Source: Bradyrhizobium guangxiense
GTDB taxonomy: Bacteria; Pseudomonadota; Alphaproteobacteria; Rhizobiales; Xanthobacteraceae
Reading direction: 5' to 3'
Length of the DNA stretch: 64,000 bases
Assembly (NCBI RefSeq): GCF_004114915.1
Contig: NZ_CP022219.1
Location: 1,084,501-1,148,500, forward strand
Numbering within the stretch: position 1 is the first letter of the stretch; each line of letters begins with the position of its first letter. Shown here piece by piece: positions 10,899 to 21,372 of this stretch. Both the position numbers and the translations under genes were made by a program. The notes below the pieces were generated by a model. The model was not told where the DNA came from. It made no database searches and was given only the letters and a program-made list of their open reading frames with translations.

Positions 10899-11525
10899 AT
10901 GCCGCAACCGCTCACCTATCTCAAGGAAACCGCCTCGCAGACCGCCGGGCCCTACGTCCATATCGGACTGATCCCGGCGATGGCCGGCTTCGACATCTTC
11001 GAGAAGAACTTTTCCAACGTGCTGGTGACGCCGAACACCGAAGGCGAACGCATCACGCTGGAAGGCAAGGTGCTCGACGGCACCGGTACGCCGCTGCGCG
11101 ACGTGCTGCTGGAGATCTGGCAGGCCAATGCGAACGGCCGCTACAACCATCCGGCCGATCGTTCGGCCGGCGCGCTGAACGAGGAGTTTCGCGGCTGGGG
11201 TCGCGCCGGCTCCGACTTCGAGAGCGGCCTCGTCACCTTCGAGACCATCAAGCCGGGCGCGATCACCGACAAAGCGGGTCGCAAATGCGCGCCGCACGTG
11301 AACGTCTGGATCGTCGCGCGCGGCATCAACATCGGCCTCAACACGCGGCTCTATTTCTCGGACGAAGAAGCTGCCAACGCCGCCGACCCCGTGCTCAACT
11401 TGATCGAGCAGCCGTCGCGCCGCTCGACCCTGATCGCAAAGCGCACCGAGCGTGCCGGCAAGATCGTGTACTCCTTCACGATCAATCTGCAGGGCCCGGA
11501 GGAGACGGTGTTCTTCGACGTGTGA
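10899..11525 (+). CDS. pcaG: Protocatechuate 3,4-dioxygenase alpha subunit
   Basis: This 208-residue protein is the partner of PcaH in the dioxygenase heteromer. The N-terminus (YLKETASQTAGPYVHIGL) and the core IWQANANGRYNHP are typical of PcaG. The subunit shapes the substrate pocket but lacks the full iron-binding set, as is normal: the region matching the H-x-H of PcaH reads CAPHVNVWIVARG. ATG at 10899 was preferred to a TTG six bases upstream that would overlap pcaH. The rest of the beta-ketoadipate pathway (pcaB, C, D) is not in the window. Confidence 0.95.
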   Translation: MPQPLTYLKETASQTAGPYVHIGLIPAMAGFDIFEKNFSNVLVTPNTEGERITLEGKVLDGTGTPLRDVLLEIWQANANGRYNHPADRSAGALNEEFRGWGRAGSDFESGLVTFETIKPGAITDKAGRKCAPHVNVWIVARGINIGLNTRLYFSDEEAANAADPVLNLIEQPSRRSTLIAKRTERAGKIVYSFTINLQGPEETVFFDV

Positions 11526-11529
11526 GGCC

Positions 11530-12393
11530 TCACGCCTCTTCGCCATGAAGCTGCGCGCGGAATGCGCGCGGCGACAAGCCCGTGGCTGCGGCATAGACCC
11601 GGCTGAAATAGGCGGGATCCTCGAAGCCGAGCGCATAGGCGATCGTCGAGACCGGCAAATTGGTGTAGACGAGATTGCGGCGCGCCTCGCGGACCAGCCG
11701 GTTGAGGATGAGGTGGGAAGCGGTATCACCGGTCGCCGCCCGCGTGATCCGGTTGAGATGCGTCGGCGTGACCGCCAGCGCTTCGGCATAGTCCGCGACG
11801 CTCCAACGTTCCAGATGGTGCTGCTCCAGCAGCGCCTCGAAGCGGCGGAACAGACTGGATTCAACCGTACTGCCGCCACCGCTCTCGCTCGTTAGCGCGC
11901 GCGCCACCAGCCCGATCATGGCGGACGACAACGCGCGCAGCACATGCGCGCGGCCGAAATCGCGAGCGGCATGTTCGGCAAAGATCTGCTTCATGGTGGC
12001 GCGGATCTGCGGCGTGCCGCGCACCACGGCCGAGCGCGACAGCGCACCGCGCAGGCCCTCGGCGGCGAGCAGCGCCTCGTCCAGAATTTCCGCGGCGATG
12101 GTCAGCACCCAGCCTTGCGTATCGGGCACGAAGCGGAAGCCGTGGACGTGGCCGACGGGCACGTTGACGATCTGCATCGGCCTCAAGGGCACCACCCGCC
12201 CGTCGAGTGTCGCCTCGCCGCCACCGCGCTCGATCAGAAGCACCTGATGCAGCCGGGCGTGGCGGTGCACGGCCAGGGTCCAGTCGTGCAGCACCGAGCG
12301 GGACGCAATGGTCTCGCAATGCACAACATCGGGCAAGTCGCCTGCCTCGCCGAACAGGTTATAGATCCGGATCGCCGGGGTGGTGTCTCTCAT
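11530..12393 (-). CDS. AraC-family regulator (PobR-like)
   Basis: This 287-residue protein has an N-terminal cupin-like sensing domain (HRHARLHQVLLIERGGGEA) and a C-terminal AraC double helix-turn-helix (EALAVTPTHLNRITRAATGD, then ALGFEDPAYFSRVYAAATGL). It is transcribed away from pobA with 86 bases between, the usual arrangement for the 4-hydroxybenzoate-responsive activator of pobA. ATG at 12393 (MRDTTPAIRIYNLFG) was chosen; a longer frame reaching 12477 would run through the pobA promoter. The name PobR rests on position and family. Confidence 0.85.
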   Translation of the reverse strand: MRDTTPAIRIYNLFGEAGDLPDVVHCETIASRSVLHDWTLAVHRHARLHQVLLIERGGGEATLDGRVVPLRPMQIVNVPVGHVHGFRFVPDTQGWVLTIAAEILDEALLAAEGLRGALSRSAVVRGTPQIRATMKQIFAEHAARDFGRAHVLRALSSAMIGLVARALTSESGGGSTVESSLFRRFEALLEQHHLERWSVADYAEALAVTPTHLNRITRAATGDTASHLILNRLVREARRNLVYTNLPVSTIAYALGFEDPAYFSRVYAAATGLSPRAFRAQLHGEEA

Positions 12394-12413
12394 GTTCGAA
12401 TAGTACAAGATAA

Positions 12414-13652
<1,239 letters not shown>

Positions 13653-13659
13653 GCGGCCG

Positions 13660-15810
13660 CTACTTCCCTTCCAGCGTATTCACAGGTGTCCAATCCGCCG
13701 GCGGCGGATTGGCGCTGAACCCTTTCGCGCGTTTCGCAAACAGCGCTGACGGCGGGTCGGTCTCCGCCATCTGCCCGAATGCATTGGCCGCCTTGGCAAA
13801 ATCCCGCGCGCGCCAGCGGGCGAGCCCCTCCGCATACGCAGCAGTCGCCTTCGCCCGATCGGCGCTCTCCGCGCCCCTCTCCGCCAACGGCTCGAACACC
13901 CTGATGGCCTCGCCGCGGCCCAGCACCCTGATTGCGTCGAGCTCGCGCCAGGCGAAGGTATCGCCGGTCTGCGCCATCGTCGTTTCGGAGGCCATGATCG
14001 CGGTGCCGTAATATTTGTTGGCGCCCTCGAGCCGCGAGGCGAGGTTCACGGTGTCGCTCATGACGGTGTAGTTGAAGCGGCGGCGGGAGCCGATATTGCC
14101 GACCACGGCTTCGCCGCTGTTCAGCCCGATGCGGTGGGACAGGCCGTGGCCGGTGAAGGCGGGGTTGTGAGCGTTGAGCTCCGCCAGTTTCTCGTGGCAC
14201 TTCAGCGCGGCGTGCACCGCGTTGCGTGCGTGTGCGGGGTCGTCGGCCGGCGCGCCGAACATCGCGACGATGGAATCGCCGATATATTTGTCGACATAGC
14301 CGCCATGGTTTTCGATGATGTCGGTCATGGCGGACAGATATTCGTTCATCAGCGTCACCAGCTCGCCTGGTGTCATGGTCTCGGCAATGGACGAGAAGCC
14401 GCTGAGGTCGGAGAAGAACATGGTGACGTTGCGCATCTCGCCGCCGAGCGCCGGCATCTTGCCGGAGGCGACCATGGTTTCGATGACCTCGGGCGCGAGG
14501 TAGAGGGCAAAGCTCTTGCGCAGGAAGCGCTCGTCGCGGTCGGCTAGCACGAAGCGGTAGCCGATCATCGATGCGAGTGCCATAAGGCTCGCGAGCGCAG
14601 GTTCGGCCAGCGGCGGCGCCCGGGCATGAAGGAAGGCGCCAACGGCTACGGCGGTGTAGACAGCCGTGAGGACGAGCCAGGCGGTGAATGCACCGGTCGG
14701 CGCGAAGATGGAGGCTGCGCAGGCGATGATGGCGGCGAACACGATCGTGAGAATGGTCCGCGTCGGAAAGCCGAGCTCGGCTACGGCGTCATGCTCCACC
14801 AGGTTTCGGACCGCAGTGGCGTGGACGAACACGCCCGCGACGTCGCTGCGGGCTTTTTGCGGCGCGCTGGCCGGCGCGGGCAGGGCGCATCGTGCGGCCG
14901 GCGTGCCGTCGTAGCCGCCGGACAGGCGCATCGAGGTGAGTTTGCGGTCCTCGAAATTCAGGACCGTGCCGAGCAGCACGACCTTGCCGTCGAAAGCACG
15001 GCGGAAGAAGTCGGCGTCTCCTTTCTCGACGCAGGCGCGCAGATCGACGAAGGAGAAGGTCGGGATGTCGCGTCCCAGCCCTCGAAAGTTGAGCGTCATT
15101 GTATTCGGCACCGCACTCGGGATCGCGTAGCCGGACAATTCGGTTGCGCCGGAAGACGCAATCTCCGGCTTTGCGCCGGCCGCGCGTGCAGCGAGCTCGA
15201 CCGCCATCGCGGGGACCGGCCGCCCCTCGATGGCAAAGCTCAGCGGCATCCGCCGGATGACGTCGTCGTGGTCGGTGTGGACATTGAGCGCCCGGACGGC
15301 GTTGCGCACGGCGACTTGCTGCGCGCGGTAGGGTACTTCCGGATGGTCGTTGCTCAGGATTTCGCCGAGCACCAGTTTGCCGCTATCGGAGATTTGCCGC
15401 AGCGCGATCAGATAATCTCGATCGAATCCTTTCATGCGGCCGCCCACGGCTGTGTCGCCAAAGGGAATCTCCGACTGCTCGATCGAATTCTTGAAGATGA
15501 CGTCGAAGCCGATCACCTTGGCGCCGCCCTCGGTGATGCTGCCGAGCACTCGGCCGATCTCGCGTGTCCAGGTCTGGGTCGGCGATCCCCGGAAGGGCGG
15601 CGTCTCGTAGGTCTCCCCGTCGATCGCTACGACAACGACCGGGGATGTCGCGGGATCGCGGCGATCGCCAATGAGCTTGCCGCGCAGCGCCGTGAGGATG
15701 TCGAGCGAGAGGCCTTGCAGCGTCTGCAGCGGCGGGGACGTGCAGACTGCGCCCGCAACGAGCGCAATCAAAGCGGCTGCAACAATGTCCCGTCCCCCGA
15801 TCCGCCGCAT
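13660..15810 (-). CDS. CHASE2-domain adenylate/guanylate cyclase
   Basis: The 716-residue protein starts with a membrane helix (VAAALIALVAGAVC), then a large extracytoplasmic CHASE2 sensor (about 30-340, with DILTALRGKL and GFDVIFKNSIEQSE), three close membrane helices, and a class III cyclase domain. The metal-binding aspartates lie in FFSDLSGFSS and YIGDSIVAMFGAP; YTVMSDTVNLASRLEG is the second half of the active site. A short helical tail follows. It should make cAMP, or less likely cGMP, in response to an external cue. The ATG at 15810 was chosen because longer starts overlap the upstream FecR-like gene. Confidence 0.9.
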   Translation of the reverse strand: MRRIGGRDIVAAALIALVAGAVCTSPPLQTLQGLSLDILTALRGKLIGDRRDPATSPVVVVAIDGETYETPPFRGSPTQTWTREIGRVLGSITEGGAKVIGFDVIFKNSIEQSEIPFGDTAVGGRMKGFDRDYLIALRQISDSGKLVLGEILSNDHPEVPYRAQQVAVRNAVRALNVHTDHDDVIRRMPLSFAIEGRPVPAMAVELAARAAGAKPEIASSGATELSGYAIPSAVPNTMTLNFRGLGRDIPTFSFVDLRACVEKGDADFFRRAFDGKVVLLGTVLNFEDRKLTSMRLSGGYDGTPAARCALPAPASAPQKARSDVAGVFVHATAVRNLVEHDAVAELGFPTRTILTIVFAAIIACAASIFAPTGAFTAWLVLTAVYTAVAVGAFLHARAPPLAEPALASLMALASMIGYRFVLADRDERFLRKSFALYLAPEVIETMVASGKMPALGGEMRNVTMFFSDLSGFSSIAETMTPGELVTLMNEYLSAMTDIIENHGGYVDKYIGDSIVAMFGAPADDPAHARNAVHAALKCHEKLAELNAHNPAFTGHGLSHRIGLNSGEAVVGNIGSRRRFNYTVMSDTVNLASRLEGANKYYGTAIMASETTMAQTGDTFAWRELDAIRVLGRGEAIRVFEPLAERGAESADRAKATAAYAEGLARWRARDFAKAANAFGQMAETDPPSALFAKRAKGFSANPPPADWTPVNTLEGK

Positions 15811-15844
15811 CGCCCCGTCGCCAATTCCGCTTATTCGAGTCCGC

Positions 15845-16513
15845 TTATTCGAGCCGCAGCAGGCGGCCGATGATCGGGGTCGGCGACGAGGTGGCACTGG
15901 CGTCGACCTGGAAGGTGTAACGCTTGCTGCCGAGGCTCGCGAGATAGCTGCCGCCCGGGGTCAGCGACTTCCCGGCCTTGGCGAAATCGTAGAACTTGCC
16001 GCGGGTCATGACCTCGCTCTTGAGCGCGACGCTGATCGTGGGCTCTTTGCCGTCGGTGCGCTCGATCACAAGCGTGCTGCCGGTCTTGGCCTGGATCAGG
16101 GGCGCGACGCCATAGATCGTCGGCAGCTTGGATGGAGCGCCCTTGGTATCGGATCGCATGGTCCGGAACGTGGTGGCGGCGCTCTGGTTCGCTTCGCGCT
16201 CGGAGAGCTGCGCTGCCTTGGTGTCACAGGGCACCTTGGCACGCTGCACGTCGCCGAGCTGCACGGTGCTTTGCTCGGCGCCGACCAGCACGACGCCTTC
16301 GCTGATCGTCTCGCGCAGGCAGGATTTGAGATAGCTGAGCGTGATGCTGGCCTTGGGTCCGAGCTTGATGATCTTGCCCGGCGCGACATAGTCCATGAAC
16401 TCGACGCCGTCGACCTTGCCTTGGACATCCTCGACGATGGCGGCGGGCGTCTCGGCCAAAGCGGGAGCCGCAACACAAAACGCGCCGACAGCGGCGCCGA
16501 TCAGGCTTCTCAT
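15845..16513 (-). CDS. Secreted FecR-like protein, partner of the CHASE2 cyclase
   Basis: This 222-residue protein starts with a signal peptide (MRSLIGAAVGAFCVAAPALA). The mature part has a FecR-like beta segment (IVEDVQGKVDGVEFMDYV, then KIIKLGPKASITLSYLKSC). FecR-domain proteins often sit beside CHASE2 cyclases, and the cyclase gene follows after 34 bases, so the two probably form an operon and may interact in the periplasm. No anti-sigma N-terminal domain is present, so it is not a FecR-type sigma regulator. The ATG at 16513 was preferred to a GTG at 16525. Confidence 0.7.
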   Translation of the reverse strand: MRSLIGAAVGAFCVAAPALAETPAAIVEDVQGKVDGVEFMDYVAPGKIIKLGPKASITLSYLKSCLRETISEGVVLVGAEQSTVQLGDVQRAKVPCDTKAAQLSEREANQSAATTFRTMRSDTKGAPSKLPTIYGVAPLIQAKTGSTLVIERTDGKEPTISVALKSEVMTRGKFYDFAKAGKSLTPGGSYLASLGSKRYTFQVDASATSSPTPIIGRLLRLE

Positions 16514-16704
16514 GGATAATCTCACTCAGTTCGACCGATGCTGTGCCGGTCCCCCAATCCCGGTCCGATGCTTAGCAGCGGAGCATCCAGGCAAGTGTGA
16601 CCAGAATCACTCTTCAATATTGGTGCCACTTTAGCAGGAACAGGTTCAAACCGGCGACCTGAGAAAGATCAAGCAGTGGCAAGGTGTTGGCGGAAAATGA
16701 CGAG

Positions 16705-17835
16705 TCAGGCGGCCGGGACTGGGCGGTCCTCGACCGGACGCTTCTCCGCTGCGCTCTCCATGGCGGGAACGAGAGGGGCCTCGGTCTTCTGAAAAGGCGT
16801 CGCCCGCTGACCGGCGGCTATCTCGATGACCTCGTCCCAGCGCGACAAGAAGGCCTCGACGCAAGCGGGGTCGAACTGCCGGCCCTTGTTCTCGGCCAGG
16901 TAGTTGCGCGCCACCTCGAGCGGCATCGGCTCTTTGTAGGGACGCCGCGTCGTCAGGGCATCGAACACATCGGCGACCGCGACCACGCGCGCTGCGACCG
17001 GAATCTCATCGGCCCTGAGGCCATTGGGATAGCCCGCGCCGTCCCAGCGCTCGTGATGTCCTGCGGCAATTTGCGCACCGAGCTGGATCAGCTCGCAGCT
17101 GGAATCCGCCAGGATCCGCTCGCCGATCGTCGCATGGGTCCGGATCACCGCCATCTCCTGGTCGGTCAGCTTGCCGGGCTTGAGCAGGATATCGTCGGGG
17201 ATGGCGACCTTGCCGACATCGTGCAGCGGCGCGGCAAGATAGATGTCGCGGCAGAGCCGGGGCGGCAGGCCGAGCTGCTCGGCGATGATGCGGCTGTAGC
17301 GGGCGACCCGCAGCGTGTGCTCGCCGGTGTCGTTGTCGCGGTATTCGACCGCGAGCGGGAGCCGCAGGATGATCTCCTCCTCGCGCTCGCCGAGCTTTCG
17401 CGTTGCTGCCGCGACTTCACTGGCCAGATGTGCGGCACGATCGCTGAGCTTGCGCACGGCTGCACCAAGCTGAATCAAATTCTGCAGACGCACCGTCATC
17501 TCGACGCTTTGCGGCGCCTTGGGCAGGAAATCGGTTGCACCGGCCTGCAGCGCTTTCATCTTGACGTCGTCGGTCTGTCGCGAGGTGATCATCGCGATCG
17601 GGATGTCGGCACAGCCGGGCAGGGTGCGGAAGACGCGGATGAAGCTGATGCCGTCCATATGCGGCATCTCGTAGTCGACCAGCACGAGGTCGAAGACGCG
17701 CTCGCGGGCGCAGGTCAGCGCTTCCACGGGATCGAGGAAGGCGGTGGCTTCGACCAGGCCTTCGGCCTCGATGTGACGTTTCAGGAAGTTGAGGACGGAT
17801 CGGCTGTCATCAACCAGCAGCGCTTGGGTCAGCAT
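16705..17835 (-). CDS. HD-GYP response regulator (c-di-GMP phosphodiesterase)
   Basis: This 376-residue protein has a receiver domain (residues 1-120, acidic pair D9/D10, phosphoacceptor D54 in LVDYEMPHMDG), a short coiled-coil linker, and an HD-GYP domain. The metal-binding HD pair is H205/D206 (LHDVGKVAIPD), and HHERWDGAGYPNGL is the GYP motif. It should degrade c-di-GMP when phosphorylated. It is divergent from the chemosensory operon, whose first gene starts about 250 bases away, so it may be phosphorylated by the CheA encoded there. That link is inference from position. Confidence 0.92.
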   Translation of the reverse strand: MLTQALLVDDSRSVLNFLKRHIEAEGLVEATAFLDPVEALTCARERVFDLVLVDYEMPHMDGISFIRVFRTLPGCADIPIAMITSRQTDDVKMKALQAGATDFLPKAPQSVEMTVRLQNLIQLGAAVRKLSDRAAHLASEVAAATRKLGEREEEIILRLPLAVEYRDNDTGEHTLRVARYSRIIAEQLGLPPRLCRDIYLAAPLHDVGKVAIPDDILLKPGKLTDQEMAVIRTHATIGERILADSSCELIQLGAQIAAGHHERWDGAGYPNGLRADEIPVAARVVAVADVFDALTTRRPYKEPMPLEVARNYLAENKGRQFDPACVEAFLSRWDEVIEIAAGQRATPFQKTEAPLVPAMESAAEKRPVEDRPVPAA

Positions 17836-18086
17836 CGGCGGCCGGGGCTCTCTTCGCTGGCAAAGGCACGGGCTCCACGCATAACCCGAGCGAATTTAAC
17901 GCGAAGCAAATGCGCTGCGGTCGGCCACCACGTCGCGGGTGAGATTTCAGGCTGTGGGCGCCTGCACGCGACTGCGCGAATTCCGGGAGAATGTGACCCG
18001 TAGTTGTACGGATGCCCGCGTTAGGGGTTTGCTCACTCGATTCGCGTCAAACGAGTATCGGAATTTTTACAAAGGCGGGTGCAGCG

Positions 18087-18410
18087 ATGGAGCTCAATCC
18101 CATGGAGCCGAAGTGGTCGTTGCGGTTGCCCGCCGATTGCAGCATCGCGGCCATTCGCAGCGTCTATGAGCTCATTCGCGAGGCGTTCGGGCGCCAGGAG
18201 CGGCTCGAAATCGATTGTTCGAGCGTCGACAAGGCTGATGTGACCTCGATCCAGCTTCTGCTGTCGACCGCCAAGACCGGTGAGGCGCAAGGCCGCCCGG
18301 TGGTGCTCACATCATTCTCCCAGTCTCTGCGCAACACACTTCGTCGCGCCGGCTTCGCAAGCGAGGCGGTGCTCGATCAGCATTTCCCGCAAAAGAAAGA
18401 TGGCACCTGA
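18087..18410 (+). CDS. STAS-domain protein heading the che operon
   Basis: This 107-residue single STAS domain resembles anti-sigma-factor antagonists. The segment VDKADVTSIQLLLSTAKTG holds the usual phosphorylatable Ser position (S54). ATG at 18087 follows AAAGGCGGG; the open frame further upstream is not needed. Its stop overlaps the cheY start (TGATG), so translation is coupled. STAS proteins in che operons may couple the pathway to a kinase/phosphatase partner switch, but no cognate kinase is visible apart from CheA. Confidence 0.8.
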   Translation: MELNPMEPKWSLRLPADCSIAAIRSVYELIREAFGRQERLEIDCSSVDKADVTSIQLLLSTAKTGEAQGRPVVLTSFSQSLRNTLRRAGFASEAVLDQHFPQKKDGT

Positions 18411-18775
18411 TGGCCACGATTCTCACCGTCGACGATTCCCCCAGCATCCGGCAGATGATCAAGGTCGTGCTCGAGCCGGCCGGTCACAACGTGATCGAGG
18501 CCGGCGACGGCGCACAGGGGCTCGCCAAGGCGCAAGCCGGCAAGCTCGACCTCGTCATCACCGACCTCAACATGCCCGTCATGAACGGGCTCGAGCTGAT
18601 CCGGGCCCTGCGCAAGCTGCCCAGCGCAGTGGGCATGCCGATCGTGTTCCTGACCACCGAATCCAATGATGCGGTGAAGCAGGAAGCCAAGAGCGCGGGC
18701 GCGACCGGCTGGATCACCAAGCCCTTCAAGCCTGAGCAGCTGCTCGCCGTGGTCGGAAAGCTGGTGCGCGCATGA
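18410..18775 (+). CDS. cheY: CheY-type single-domain response regulator
   Basis: This 121-residue receiver domain has D8/D9 for Mg binding, D52 as phosphoacceptor (ITDLNMPVMNG), the conserved Thr in FLTTES and the Lys in ITKPFKP. It has no output domain, so it is the diffusible output of the CheA encoded next. It overlaps the STAS gene by 1 base and cheA by 4 bases (ATGA). Whether it acts on the flagellar motor or on another target cannot be told from sequence. Confidence 0.93.
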   Translation: MATILTVDDSPSIRQMIKVVLEPAGHNVIEAGDGAQGLAKAQAGKLDLVITDLNMPVMNGLELIRALRKLPSAVGMPIVFLTTESNDAVKQEAKSAGATGWITKPFKPEQLLAVVGKLVRA

Positions 18776-20874
18776 GTGCGATGGATCCGACCGAGATCTT
18801 TCGTCAGGAAGCCGCCGAGCTCTTCGAAGTTCTTGAAGGAGCCCTGCTTGACCTCGGTCAGCGTCCCGACGACCGCGAGCTGGTCGATTCCGCCTTCCGT
18901 GCGCTGCATACGATCAAGGGTTCAGGCGCTATGTTCGGCTTCGACAAGGTCGCCTCCTTCACCCACGAATTCGAGACCGCCTTCGACCGTGTCCGCAAGG
19001 GCGAGATCAAGCCGACGCAGGAGCTGATCTCGGTTGCCCTCGCTGCCAAGGACTACATCCGCGCGCTGATCGAAGATTCTCAGTCGACCGACGATATCAT
19101 CGGCGAGGCCATCCTCGACGACCTCAAGCGCTTCGTCTCGGCCGACCAGCCCGGCGCTCCGGTTGCCGAGATCGCGGCGCCTCCGCTGGCCCCCAGCGCG
19201 AGCAAGCAGGCCGGCTGGCACCTGTATCTGGAATTCGAATCCCACATCCTGCGCAACGGCTCGAACCCGCTCGACCTGCTGGAGGATCTCTGCAAGCTTG
19301 GTCCTTGCTTCGTGGTGCCTGTCACCGACGGCATCCCGTTCCTCGACGAGTTGGAGCCGGAAGACTGCTACCTGAAATGGGACGTCAAGCTGCACGCGGC
19401 CTGCGACAAGGACGCGATCGACGACGTCTTCATGTTCGTCCAGGACGAGATGAAGTTGACGCTCTTGCCCTTGGAACATGTCGAAGCGCCCGCGCCCGCC
19501 CCGCTGTTCCAACTGCTCGACGAGGAGCCGGTCGTCGCTGAGACGGCTGCACCGGTGGTCGAGGCCGCTCCCATGCCCGTTGCCGAGCAGTCGGCTGCAA
19601 AAGCCGAGCCCAGGGCCGAAACTGCAACCGAACCGAAAGCCGAGATCAAGCGCGAGGCGGCACCTGCGCGCCGCGAGGAGGCCAAGCAAGAGCGCGGCAT
19701 TGCCACTGTTCGCGTCCAGGCCGAACGCCTCGACGAGCTGATGGACCGCGTCGGCGAGCTCGTCATCGCGCAGGCGCGCCTGACCCAGCTCGCTTCGTCC
19801 GGCTCGGACCTCTCGATCAAGGTGATCGCCGAGGAAATCGAACGTCTCGCCTCGTCCTTGCGCGACACCACCATGGGCGCGCGCATGGTGCCGATCGGCT
19901 CGCTGTTCGGCCGCTTCCGCCGCCTCGTGCACGACCTGTCGCGGGATCTGTCGAAGCCCGTAGAATTCGTCACCACTGGCGAGGACACCGAGCTCGACAA
20001 GACCATGATCGAGTGCCTGGCCGATCCCCTGGTGCATCTGATCCGCAACGCCATCGACCACGGCATCGAGGACACGGCCACGCGCGCCGCGAATGGCAAG
20101 ACCGAGCAGGGCCGGATCGAACTCGCCGCCGTCCACTCCGGCGCGCAAGTGCTCGTCACCGTGAAGGACAATGGCGGCGGTCTCAACACCGCGCGCATCC
20201 GTGCGAAAGCGGAAGAGCAGGGGCTGATCGCGGCCGGCGCCGTGCTCACCGATCACGAGATCCACCAGTTCCTGTTCCACCCCGGCTTCTCGACCGCGCA
20301 GACCATCTCGGCATTGTCCGGCCGCGGCGTCGGCATGGACGTCGTCAAGCGCACCATCGAGAATATGCGCGGCTCGATCGACCTGTCGACCAGATCGGGC
20401 CAAGGCACCCCCGTGACGCTGCGCCTGCCGCTCACGCTCGCGATCATCGAAGGGCTGTTGATCCGCGTCGGCGAGGGCCGCTACATCATTCCACTGTCTG
20501 CGGTCGAGGAATGCATCGAGCTGACGGCCGACGACGAACGCTCCCGCGGCCGCAATTTCCTCAATGTGCGCGGCAATCTCGTGCCCTTCCTCCGATTGCG
20601 CGAGCTCATGGCCGCATCCGGAGCGCCCGACCGGCACCAGAAGACGATCATCATCTCGACCGGCGAGACCCACGTCGGTCTCGTTGCCGACCAGATCATC
20701 GGCAACCACCAGACTGTGATCAAGTCGCTCTCGAAGCTGCACTCCGATGTCACGATCTTCTCCGGCGCAACGATCCTTGGTGACGGCACGGCAGCGCTGA
20801 TCCTCGACGTCGCGCAGCTCGTCGCATTGGCTCAGTCTAAGGTCGAAAAGCAGCACATCAACGAGGCGGCGTGA
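18772..20874 (+). CDS. cheA: Chemotaxis histidine kinase CheA
   Basis: The 700-residue kinase has an HPt domain with H46 (ALHTIKGSGAMFGF), a P2-like middle domain (about 143-240), a Pro/Ala/Glu-rich linker (about 240-310), the P3 dimerisation helix pair (DELMDRVGELVIAQARL), the ATPase domain (HLIRNAIDHGIE, VKDNGGGLN, SGRGVGMDVV) and a C-terminal CheW-like P5 domain. It phosphorylates CheY and CheB when the receptors are active. It overlaps cheY by 4 bases and cheW by 1. All key residues are present. Confidence 0.96.
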   Translation: MSAMDPTEIFRQEAAELFEVLEGALLDLGQRPDDRELVDSAFRALHTIKGSGAMFGFDKVASFTHEFETAFDRVRKGEIKPTQELISVALAAKDYIRALIEDSQSTDDIIGEAILDDLKRFVSADQPGAPVAEIAAPPLAPSASKQAGWHLYLEFESHILRNGSNPLDLLEDLCKLGPCFVVPVTDGIPFLDELEPEDCYLKWDVKLHAACDKDAIDDVFMFVQDEMKLTLLPLEHVEAPAPAPLFQLLDEEPVVAETAAPVVEAAPMPVAEQSAAKAEPRAETATEPKAEIKREAAPARREEAKQERGIATVRVQAERLDELMDRVGELVIAQARLTQLASSGSDLSIKVIAEEIERLASSLRDTTMGARMVPIGSLFGRFRRLVHDLSRDLSKPVEFVTTGEDTELDKTMIECLADPLVHLIRNAIDHGIEDTATRAANGKTEQGRIELAAVHSGAQVLVTVKDNGGGLNTARIRAKAEEQGLIAAGAVLTDHEIHQFLFHPGFSTAQTISALSGRGVGMDVVKRTIENMRGSIDLSTRSGQGTPVTLRLPLTLAIIEGLLIRVGEGRYIIPLSAVEECIELTADDERSRGRNFLNVRGNLVPFLRLRELMAASGAPDRHQKTIIISTGETHVGLVADQIIGNHQTVIKSLSKLHSDVTIFSGATILGDGTAALILDVAQLVALAQSKVEKQHINEAA

Positions 20875-21335
20875 TGAACCAGGATTTGGCGGGCCAGCAT
20901 CGATCCGGCGCAATGCAGGTCGTGATGATTGGCCTCGGCGAGGAGAAATTTGCACTCGACGCCGGTCTCGTGCGCGAGATCATAGATCCCGTCCCCGTCA
21001 CCATGGTGGCAGGCGCGCGCGCCTTCGTCCCCAGCGTGATCAACGTGCGCGGCAACGTCATTCCGCTCGCCGATCTACGGATTCGCTTCGGCATGCCGCA
21101 GCTCGACAACTCGGCCGACACGCGCATCGTGGTCATCGAGCTCGAGATCGACGGTGAGCCCGTACTGGTCGGCGTCACCGCCGACAAGGTCTACGAAGTC
21201 ACGGAGATATCGCAGACCGATGTGCAGCAGACGCCCCGTGTCGGCATGCACTGGAAGCCGGAATTTATCCGCTTCATTGCGAAGTGGCGTGAAGAGTTCG
21301 TCATCGTTCCGAACATGGAACGCATCCTGAATTGA
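20874..21335 (+). CDS. cheW: Chemotaxis coupling protein CheW (first copy)
   Basis: This 153-residue CheW-domain protein (VVMIGLGEEKFALDAGLVRE, VINVRGNVIPLADLRIRFGM) links receptors to CheA. The ATG at 20874 overlaps the cheA stop (TGATG). It differs clearly from the second CheW at 25106, so the operon has two adaptor types, possibly for different receptors. Confidence 0.93.
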   Translation: MNQDLAGQHRSGAMQVVMIGLGEEKFALDAGLVREIIDPVPVTMVAGARAFVPSVINVRGNVIPLADLRIRFGMPQLDNSADTRIVVIELEIDGEPVLVGVTADKVYEVTEISQTDVQQTPRVGMHWKPEFIRFIAKWREEFVIVPNMERILN

Positions 21336-21340
21336 AATGT

Positions 21341-21356
21341 GGTCTCGGGCGAGACC
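21341..21356 (+). other. Hairpin between cheW and the first receptor gene
   Basis: GGTCTC-GGGC-GAGACC forms a 6-base-pair stem with a 4-base loop, 6 bases after the cheW stop and 17 bases before the receptor start. There is no T-tract, so it is not a standard terminator. It may stabilise an mRNA end or tune expression of the distal genes. Confidence 0.4.
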
Positions 21357-21372
21357 GAGGTAGGGGCTGGAA

